Assembly (NCBI GenBank): GCA_016714815.1
Contig: JADKBZ010000031.1
Coordinates: forward strand, 1-64,000
DNA from: Holophagales bacterium
Lineage (GTDB): Bacteria > Acidobacteriota > Thermoanaerobaculia > UBA5066
Direction: 5' to 3'
DNA length: 64,000 nucleotides
Both the position numbers and the translations under genes were made by a program. Positions 57,798 through 64,000 of the stretch are shown here, in pieces. The notes beneath the pieces are model-generated. The model searched no databases and was not told the origin of the DNA. It was given only the letters and a program-made list of their open reading frames with translations. Numbering within the stretch: the stretch's first letter is position 1; every line of letters starts with the position of its first letter.

Positions 57798-58693
57798 CGC
57801 GGGAATCCCGTTGCGCGGCGGAACGCCCGCGAGAAGTTGAGGCGCGCGGCGATCCGCTCCCGGAGCGAGGGGGGCACGCTGGAGAGAAGCGAGGTCCAGG
57901 CTTCCTCGGGCCCCCGGGCCTCGGAGAGCTTCCGCGCGACGGCGTCGGGGACCTCCCAACCTTCCACGAGAACGGCGAAGATTCCGAGGCGCCCGAGGAT
58001 CTCCACGGCCATGCCGCGATTCTCCTCCGAGAGCGTCTCCTGTAGCGCGCGTCGAAGCCGATCGCCGGAGATCCTCTCGAAGGCGCCGCTCGCGACCCCG
58101 CGACGGAGTGCCTCCTGGAAACCCGGGTCTGTCTCGAAGCCGAGTCGCGCGGCGTAGCGAGCGGCTCGAAAGACCCGGGTCGGATCGTCCGCCAGCGACC
58201 CGTCGTGAAGCAGCCGGAGACGTCGCAGCCGAAGGTCGTTTTCGCCGAGGAATGGATCGATCAGGGACGGCCCGATTCCGGCGTCGGACAATCGGAAGGC
58301 CATCGCGTGAACGGTGAAGTCCCGCCGCCCCAGGTCCTGGAGGATCGGCACTCCGGTTTTCACGACGGGGAGTGCCCCAGGATGGGGATACTCTTCCTCC
58401 CGGGTCGCGGCGACGTCGATCCTCGTCCCGTCCGGGCCTCGCAGCCTCGCGGTTCCGAATCGTTCGTGGAGGGCTTCGACGCCCCAGCCGGTCTCGGCGG
58501 CGAGCGCCGAGACGACGACCGCGACGGAAAGGACCGGCCCTTCGACGGCGATGTCCACGTCGATCGGTTGCCGGACCAGGAGGAGGTCGCGCACGGCGCC
58601 TCCCACTAGATAGGCACTCGCACCGGCTGTCCGGGCCATCCGCCCGATCGTGCAGAGGAGCGGCGCCGCCGGGCGAAGCTCCCCTTCGCTCAC
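57794..58693 (-). CDS. CCA-adding / poly(A) polymerase-like nucleotidyltransferase, short
   Basis: 299 residues. The class II nucleotidyltransferase head is intact: GGAVRD at 31-36, the acidic pair in DVDIAVEG (Asp45, Asp47), RRDFTVHAMAFRL and the neck DDPTRVFRAARYAARLGF. At 299 residues it ends soon after the neck/body, shorter than the usual 400 or more, so the tail domain is missing. It may be a C-adding or A-adding enzyme that works with a partner, or a full CCA enzyme of the short type. GTG 58693 overlaps the dnaE stop (GTGA), so it is co-translated with the replicative polymerase gene. Confidence 0.82.
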   Translation of the reverse strand: MSEGELRPAAPLLCTIGRMARTAGASAYLVGGAVRDLLLVRQPIDVDIAVEGPVLSVAVVVSALAAETGWGVEALHERFGTARLRGPDGTRIDVAATREEEYPHPGALPVVKTGVPILQDLGRRDFTVHAMAFRLSDAGIGPSLIDPFLGENDLRLRRLRLLHDGSLADDPTRVFRAARYAARLGFETDPGFQEALRRGVASGAFERISGDRLRRALQETLSEENRGMAVEILGRLGIFAVLVEGWEVPDAVARKLSEARGPEEAWTSLLSSVPPSLRERIAARLNFSRAFRRATGFPR

Positions 58694-61600
58694 GAGTGGG
58701 CGTACACGTAGCGGACCGAGCCCGGTCCGAGCAGCCGTTCCAACGCTTTCGTCATCTCGGGCGTCGGGCGGACCGCGAGCCGGCCGGCGGTGCGCACGGT
58801 CACTTCCCAGTGCCCGGCGCGGCGTACGGACAACAAGACCGGGATCGAGCCCGGGACGGACTCCAGGATCTCCCGGACGGAGGCGAACGTTTCGTCCAGA
58901 GTTCCGGGGAGGGGGGTCGTCAAGCGGACTTCCGCCGCCGCCGCCTCTCGCATTCCATCGAGCGCCTGAATCTCACGGGCGATGATCTCGACGGGAACGA
59001 GGCCTCCTCCTTCCTCGGGCTCCGGCGCTCCCGGAGCAGACGAGGAGCGGACGACCCCCGTTACGAGAACCGCCCGGCCTTCGGCGAGCCACGGGGCGAC
59101 GCGCTCGAGAAGCGACGCGAAGATCGTGACGGGAACCGATCCCGTCAGGTCCTCGAGAACGCCCTTGGCCATCATCTTCCCCTCGTTCTGCCCCTTCTTG
59201 ATCTGGGTCTTCTTGAGCGAGGCGAGAAGGGCGACGATTTTCACGTTCTGGTCGACTTTCGCCATCGCGGTCTCGGCGGTCACGTCGCCGAACAGGCCGA
59301 TCTCCTCCTCGAAGCGGGCGAGGGGGTGCCCGGTGATGTAGAAGCCCAGGGTCTCCTTCTCGTATCGGATCCGTTCGTCGGGCGACCAGTCGGGGAGGTC
59401 CGGGAAACGGTCGGCGTGATCGTGCGACGCCTCGTCGCCGAAGAGCCCTCCCTGGCCCGAATCGTTCGACTTCTTCTCGGCCGCCGCGACGTCCATGGCC
59501 GAGTCGACCCCGCGGTGAGCGCCGCGCGGCTCTTCCCGAGCGAGTCGAACGACCCGGAACGGATCAACGCCTCGACCACCTTCCGGTTGTTCAGCCGCAC
59601 GTTGACGCGGCAGCAGAAGTCGGTCAGCGAAGCAAATCGACCGTCCTCGGCGCGAGCCGTCAGGACCGAGTTCACGGCCCCCTCGCCGACACCCTTGACG
59701 GCACCGAGGCCGAACCGGATCGACTCGCCGTCGGGTGTGAAGGAGAGCTCCGACGAGTTCACGTCCGGCGGAAGGACCGGGATCTTCATCTCCCGGCAAG
59801 CGTTCACGTACTTGACGACATCCTCTGACTTTCCCGAGGCGGCCGTGAGGGTCGCGGCCATGAAGTCGACCGGGTAGTGGACCTTCATCCACGCGGTCTG
59901 GTAGGCGAGGAGGGCGTAGACGACGGAGTGCGACTTGTTGAACCCGTAGCGGCCGAAGGGGAGGATCAGCTCCCAGAGCTCCTCCGCCTTCTTCTTCTGA
60001 ACGCCGTTCTCGACGGACTTCCTGACGAACTTCTCGCCCTCTGCCTTCAGCGCCGCTTCGTCCTTCTTGCCGATCGCCTTGCGGAGCTTGTCCGCCTCGC
60101 CGGGGGTGTAGCCGGCGATGGCCCGCGCGGCGAGCATCACCTGCTCCTGGTAGACGAGGACGCCGTGCGTCTCGGCGAGAAGGGGCTCGAGCGCCGGGAG
60201 CGGATACTCGAACTTCTTCCCTCGCCGCCTCTCGATGTAGACCTCGACGGTCCCTGCGTCCAGCGCTCCAGGGCGGTAGAGGGCGTTCAGCGCGGCGAGG
60301 TCGCTGAAGACGCTCGGCTGAACGCGACGGAGAAGGTCCCGCATCCCCGAAGACTCGAACTGGAAAATCCCGTCCGTTCGTCCCTCGGAAAAGAGGCGGA
60401 ACACTTCCGGGTCGTTCAGCGGGATCGCCGCGAGGTCGACCTTCTGCCGGGTCCGCTTCGCGGCGGACTTCACGGCGTCGTCGAGAATCGTCAGTGTGAT
60501 GAGCCCGAGGAAGTCCATCTTCAGGAGGCCCATCCTGTCGACGGATTTCATCTCGAACTGGGTCGTGATCTCGTCGTTGTTGTTCTTGTAGAGCGGCAGG
60601 TATTCGACGAGCGGCCGCGGCGCGATGAGGACGCCGGCTGCGTGGACTCCCGCGTGCCTCGAGACTCCCTCGAGCCGCTCTCCCAGGTCGAAGAGCTTCC
60701 GATAGCCTTCGTTCCCGGCGAGGGCGTCCGCGAGCTCCTTCACGCTGTGCCGCGCCTCGTTCAGGGTCACCGGCTTGCCGGGGCTCGCCGGGATCATCGC
60801 GCAGAGCTTGTTGACTTCGGCGAGCGGCACGTCCAGGGCGCGCCCCACGTCGCGGATGACGGCCCGGGCCTTCATGGAGTTGAAGGTGATGATCTGGCCG
60901 ACGTTGTCCTTGCCGTACTTCTTCCGGACGTACTCGATGACCTCGCCGCGGCGGCGCTCGCAGAGGTCCACGTCGATGTCGGGCATCGAGATCCGGTCGG
61001 GGTTGAGGAACCGCTCGAAGAGGAGGTCGTAGCGGAGCGGGTCGACCTCGGTGATCCCGAGCGTCCAGGCGACGAGCGATCCGGCGGCGCTGCCCCGCCC
61101 GGGTCCGACCGGGATCCCGTCGTCCTTGGCGAACTTGATGAAGTCCCAGACGATCAGGAAGTAGGCCGAGAAGCCCATCTTCTTGATGACCGAGAGCTCC
61201 CAGGTGAGCCGGTCGTCGTAGGCCTTCCGGGGATGCTTCGTCCTTCCCGCCGCGAGCAGCTCGGCGATCGGGGCGAGACGCTTCTCGAGACCTTCGCCCG
61301 CGAGCTTCTCGAGGTACTCGTCGGGGCCGCCGGCCTCTTCCGGAAGGGGAAACGTCGGCAGCTTGAAGCTCGTGTCGACGATCACCTTCGGTGCGACCCG
61401 GTCGGCGATGGCGGCCGAGTTCTTCACCGCCTCGAGCGACCACGGCCGGAACGTGTCGGCCATCTCCCCGGGGTTCTTGACGTAGAACTCCGAGTTGTAG
61501 AACTTCATCCGCCTGGCGTCGTTGACGGTCTTCCCCATGCCGATGCAGAGGAGGACGTCCTGCGCTTCCGAGTCGTCCCTCTGGAGGTAGTGGGCGTCGT

Positions 61601-62228
61601 TCGTCGCCACGACGGGAATCCCCGTCTCCCTGGACAGGCGCAGGAGGTCCGGCATCAGCTGGCGCTGGATCGGCAGGCCGTGATCCATCAGCTCGATGAA
61701 GTAGCGGTCCTTCCCGAAGAGGGTCTGGTAGCGGGAGGCGGTCTCCTTCGCCCCGGCGTAGTCGCCCGCGAGAAGCTTCTGGGAGACCTCGGACTTCACG
61801 CACCCCGACAGGGCGATGATCCCGGCGTGGTGCTTCTCGAGGAGCTCCCAGTCCATTCGGGGCTTGTAGTAGAAGCCCGTCAGGAACGCCTCGCTCACCA
61901 GGTACGAGAGGTTTCGATAGCCCTCCGGCGTTTCGGCAAGAAGCGTCAGGTGGTAGTTCCGCCCCTCGCCGTCGACGGTCTTCCCCGCCTCGCGGTCGTG
62001 ACGGGATCCGGGTGCGATGTAGGCTTCCACGCCGAGAATCGGCTTCAGGCCGTGCTCGATCGCCTCCGACTGGATCTCGAACGCGCCGAACATGTTCCCG
62101 TGATCGGTGACGGCCACGGCCGTCATGCCGTTCTTCAGGACGTGCTTGATCAGGTCCTTCGTCCGGTTCGCGCCGTCGAGGAGCGAGTACTGGGTGTGGA
62201 GATGCAGGTGGACGAAGTCGGACGACAT
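58690..62228 (-). CDS. dnaE: DNA polymerase III alpha subunit, one frameshift
   Basis: About 1180 residues. The N-terminal PHP domain (HLHLHTQYSLLDGANRT, VTDHGNMFGAFE), the polymerase active-site aspartates in PDIDVDLCERRR, a tandem HhH, an OB fold (KIVALLASLKKTQIKKG) and a C-terminal domain are all present. The frame changes once: SLGKSRAALTAG is in the first frame and VDSAMDVAAAEKKSN in the next. The break lies at a run of four C on + (59508-59511, G on the coding strand); one more G would restore a continuous protein. ATG 62228 lies 9 nt after a TAGAAT box. Confidence 0.92.
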
Positions 62229-62237
62229 GCCTGCCGG

Positions 62238-62243
62238 ATTCTA
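62238..62243 (-). promoter_or_regulatory. TAGAAT -10 element of dnaE
   Basis: On the - strand TAGAATC ends 9 nt before the dnaE ATG, without a ribosome site between. The sixth copy of TAGAATC found before a start codon in this window. Confidence 0.55.
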
Positions 62244-62290
62244 GGGGTGCCCCGGGCGGATTCGGAGGGGATCGGAGAGCGCGCCGGCCC

Positions 62291-62620
62291 CTAGCTCGAC
62301 GGGTCCGACGATTCGAGCTTCCATCCCCCCCGAATCGTCGTCGCGCTGCAGTACGTTTTCGTGCAACGGACGTCGTTCAGACACTCCAGGATCGCCGCGC
62401 AGGCGTCGGCCGCGGTCGACTTTTCCGTGACTTCGACGCTCTCCCTGCATTTCCCGGAGAAAGACGGCTGGACGAAGACACACTCCGCTTTCTTCGGGGC
62501 CTGACCGATTCGAGTCGCCGCCTCCTCCTGCACGGCCGCCGAGCGCTGGGCCAGTGCCGAAACGAAGAGCACCGCGATGAGGAGGGATGTCGCCGGGATC
62601 GCCTTCTGCCCCGATCTCAT
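62291..62620 (-). CDS. Small Cys-rich secreted protein
   Basis: 109 residues. A signal peptide (TSLLIAVLFVSALAQRSAAV) precedes a short mature domain with six cysteines in the order C, C, C, C, C, C (ECVFV, GKCRE, DACAA, LECLN, VRCTK, TYCSA), enough for three disulfides, so it should be a stable periplasmic or secreted domain. The family is unknown to me. ATG 62620 follows GGAAGGGAG. It lies between the RRM gene and dnaE with no overlaps and a strong hairpin upstream. Confidence 0.62.
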   Translation of the reverse strand: MRSGQKAIPATSLLIAVLFVSALAQRSAAVQEEAATRIGQAPKKAECVFVQPSFSGKCRESVEVTEKSTAADACAAILECLNDVRCTKTYCSATTIRGGWKLESSDPSS

Positions 62621-62635
62621 GAAGAACTCCCTTCC

Positions 62636-62671
62636 GCCGAAGCGGGTCCGACGTCGTCGGACCCGCTCGGC
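62636..62671 (-). terminator. Long hairpin between the RRM gene and the Cys-rich gene
   Basis: 12-bp perfect stem (62641-62652 with 62656-62667), 3-nt loop, extended by 4 more pairs after a one-base bulge. No U run follows on the - strand, so termination is uncertain; it could protect or process the RRM mRNA 3' end. Confidence 0.4.
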
Positions 62672-62702
62672 AAAAGGGAGTGTACCGATTCGAAGGGTTC
62701 TT

Positions 62703-63050
62703 CTAGTAGCGGCCGCGGCCGCCACCGCCGCCGCCGCCGTAGCCACCACCGCCGTAGCCGCCGCCGCCGCCGTAGCCGCCACGGCCACCGCCGCCGCCGC
62801 CGGTCCGGGCTTCCTGCGGGCGGGCTTCGTTCACGCGAAGGGTCCGGCCGCCCTGATCCTGGCCGTTCAGGGCGCTCATGGCACGCTGGGCGTCGCTGTC
62901 GTTCATCTCGACGAATCCGAAGCCCTTCGACTGGCCGGAATCGCGGTCGGACACGACGCGGGCGGAGTGCACCTCGCCAAAGGCCTCGAAGAGGCCGCGC
63001 AGGGTGCTGTCATCAGCGGTGTAGGGGAGGTTTCCGACGTAAAGCTTCAT
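62703..63050 (-). CDS. Glycine-rich RRM RNA-binding protein
   Basis: 115 residues. An RRM domain with RNP2 LYVGNL (3-8) and RNP1 KGFGFVEM (42-49), then a tail of about 33 residues made almost only of Gly with Arg and Tyr (RGG-like). The layout matches the cold-inducible RNA-binding proteins of cyanobacteria and of plants. It is likely an RNA chaperone. The tail is coded by an imperfect GGC/GGN repeat (62706-62804). A strong promoter 126 nt upstream implies a long leader, a common place for temperature-linked control. Stop codon is TAG. Confidence 0.9.
   Translation of the reverse strand: MKLYVGNLPYTADDSTLRGLFEAFGEVHSARVVSDRDSGQSKGFGFVEMNDSDAQRAMSALNGQDQGGRTLRVNEARPQEARTGGGGGGRGGYGGGGGYGGGGYGGGGGGGRGRY
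62706..62804 (-). repeat. Gly-codon low-complexity repeat in the RRM gene
   Basis: Runs of GGC/GGT-type codons, on + seen as CCGCCGCC blocks. It is coding and in frame, so it is a protein repeat, not a separate element; slippage could vary its length between strains. Confidence 0.7.
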
Positions 63051-63182
63051 TCTCGTTCTCTGGATCCTTGGTCAGTGCGCGCCGAGGCGAGCGGGGTTCT
63101 GGAAGTCGGCGCGAAGTCGAGCCGACGGGGAACGTCTCGTCACCGTCCTCACCGCCGGTCGGAGTCGGAACGGAACGCTTTC

Positions 63183-63211
63183 AGCACAACATGCCTTCGT
63201 CCGGATGTCAA
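63183..63211 (-). promoter_or_regulatory. Putative promoter of the RRM gene
   Basis: On the - strand a perfect TTGACA (63211-63206) with 17 nt to TGTGCT (63188-63183). The -10 is weak. It would give a leader of about 125 nt (63176 to 63051) that contains GTCGGC/GCCGAC pairing. The 219-nt gap to guaA holds nothing else clear. Confidence 0.45.
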
Positions 63212-63269
63212 CACCCCGCCGTCCGGTGCAGGAGGACGTGCCATTTCCAGGAGCGGCTCCTCCGGAGGG

Positions 63270-64000
63270 TCACTCCCACTCGATCGTGGCGGGGGGCTTG
63301 GAGGTGACGTCGTAGACGACGCGGTTCACGCCCCGGACCTCGCCCACGATGCGCCTCGCCACCCGGTCGAGCAGGTCGTGGGGCAGCCGCGCCCAGTCAG
63401 CCGTCATGTAGTCGACGGTCGTCACGGCCCGGAGCGCCGCGACGTTCTCGTAGGTCCGCCCGTCCCCCATCACGCCGACGGACTGGACCGGCAGGAGAAC
63501 CGCGAACGCCTGGGCCGTCCGGTCGTAATCGCCCGACGCCCGAAGCTCCTCGATGAAGATCGCGTCCGCTTCCTGGAGGATCCGGACCCTCTCCCGCGTG
63601 ATCTCCCCGGGGATCCTGACGGCGAGGCCAGGACCCGGGAACGGATGGCGGTAGAGCATCTCGTGCGGGATGCCGAGCTCTTCGCCGAGGCGCCGCACCT
63701 CGTCCTTGAAGAGCTCGCGAAGCGGCTCTATCAGCTTGAAGCCGAGCTTCTCCGGGAGGCCGCCGACGTTGTGGTGCGTCTTGATGACCGCGGACGGTCC
63801 GTGGATCGAGACGGACTCGATGACGTCGGGGTAGAGCGTCCCCTGGGCGAGCCAGGCCGCGCCGTCCACGGCCCTGGCGTTCGCCGTGAAAGCGTCGATG
63901 AAGAGCCCGCCGATGATCTTCCGTTTCTTTTCGGGGTCGGTGACGCCGGCCAGCGCGGCGAAGAAGAGGTCCGACGCGTCGACGCCGGTCACCGGCAGGC
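63270..64000 (-). CDS. guaA: GMP synthase, C-terminal part (partial)
   Basis: The last 243 residues; the 5' part lies past the window edge. It converts XMP to GMP with glutamine. The segments present are the PP-loop remainder and dimerisation domain: ESVSIHGPSAVIKTHHNVGG, RHPFPGPGLAVRIPGEIT and the C-terminus NRVVYDVTSKPPATIEWE, all diagnostic for GuaA. Frame is open to base 64000. TGA at 63272-63270. Confidence 0.96.
   Translation of the reverse strand, partial: LPVTGVDASDLFFAALAGVTDPEKKRKIIGGLFIDAFTANARAVDGAAWLAQGTLYPDVIESVSIHGPSAVIKTHHNVGGLPEKLGFKLIEPLRELFKDEVRRLGEELGIPHEMLYRHPFPGPGLAVRIPGEITRERVRILQEADAIFIEELRASGDYDRTAQAFAVLLPVQSVGVMGDGRTYENVAALRAVTTVDYMTADWARLPHDLLDRVARRIVGEVRGVNRVVYDVTSKPPATIEWE

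Noticed and set aside
59495..59540. Programmed frameshift in dnaE
   Set aside because: No X-XXY-YYZ slippery site and no stimulating structure recognised; a missing G in a homopolymer is simpler.
62706..62804. Trinucleotide repeat or CRISPR-like array
   Set aside because: It is the in-frame glycine tail of the RRM protein; no spacer structure.
63225..63250. Sigma-54 promoter upstream of the RRM gene (TGGCACG then TGCA on -)
   Set aside because: GG to GC distance is one base too long for the strict -24/-12 spacing, and the -12 box reads CCTGC.
1..64000. Defence island, phage or insertion sequence
   Set aside because: No integrase, transposase, nuclease/methylase defence pair, tRNA-associated repeat or CRISPR repeat was seen anywhere; gene content is core metabolism and information processing.

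Overview
This is 64 kb of very G+C-rich, gene-dense bacterial chromosome made almost entirely of housekeeping genes. No mobile element, phage gene, CRISPR array or tRNA was seen. LPS biosynthesis and export genes (lpxB, msbA, lptB, LptC/A- and LptF/G-like proteins) mean a Gram-negative cell. High G+C, a PATAN (DUF4388) protein, a glycine-rich RRM protein, HPr kinase with a mannose-type EIIA but no sugar permease, and fused Lpt proteins together suggest an Acidobacteriota lineage (Thermoanaerobaculia/Holophagae-like). That placement is inference; Myxococcota-like deltaproteobacteria are the main alternative.

Layout. From 1 to 55.2 kb nearly everything is on the + strand: a peptide-type ABC permease pair, coaD, pabB/pabC, an acyl-reductase-like SDR with an aldehyde dehydrogenase, uvrC, a PATAN/J/TPR protein, rnpB, ldcA, a cNMP/FHA protein, recG, a site-2-type protease, trpS, scpA/scpB, rluB, hisC, cmk, rpsA, an HU-family gene, lpxB, msbA, yicC, gmk, rpoZ, coaBC, a type-4 UDG, priA, accA, a frame-broken recJ, lptC/A, lptB, rpoN, hpf, hprK, rapZ, EIIA, HPr, ptsI, miaB, a bifunctional nuclease, parA/parB and lptF/G. 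From 55.2 kb to the end everything is on the - strand: metK, rsmD, a periplasmic protein, a CCA-adding-like enzyme, dnaE (one frameshift), a small Cys-rich secreted protein, the RRM protein and guaA (cut by the window edge).

How the genes work together. The lpxB-msbA and lptC/A-lptB / lptF/G groups build and export LPS; here LptC+LptA and LptF+LptG each appear as one chain. rpoN-hpf-hprK-rapZ-EIIA-HPr-ptsI forms a permease-less regulatory phosphotransferase island. Genes are packed tightly: about 25 junctions are 4-base NTGA overlaps, which also fix unusual GTG, TTG and possibly CTG starts.

The most interesting signal is in promoters, not genes. A TAnnnT element (often TAGAATC) lies 6-11 nt before the start codon of many operon-leading genes with no Shine-Dalgarno between, which suggests leaderless mRNAs. 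At seven junctions the first three bases of this element are also the stop codon of the upstream gene. rpsA and metK instead have TTGACC-N17-TAA(C/A)(A/C)T promoters and real leaders. The recJ region carries about seven frame changes in 1.1 kb, and dnaE one at a G run; these look more like consensus errors than gene decay, but only reads can tell.
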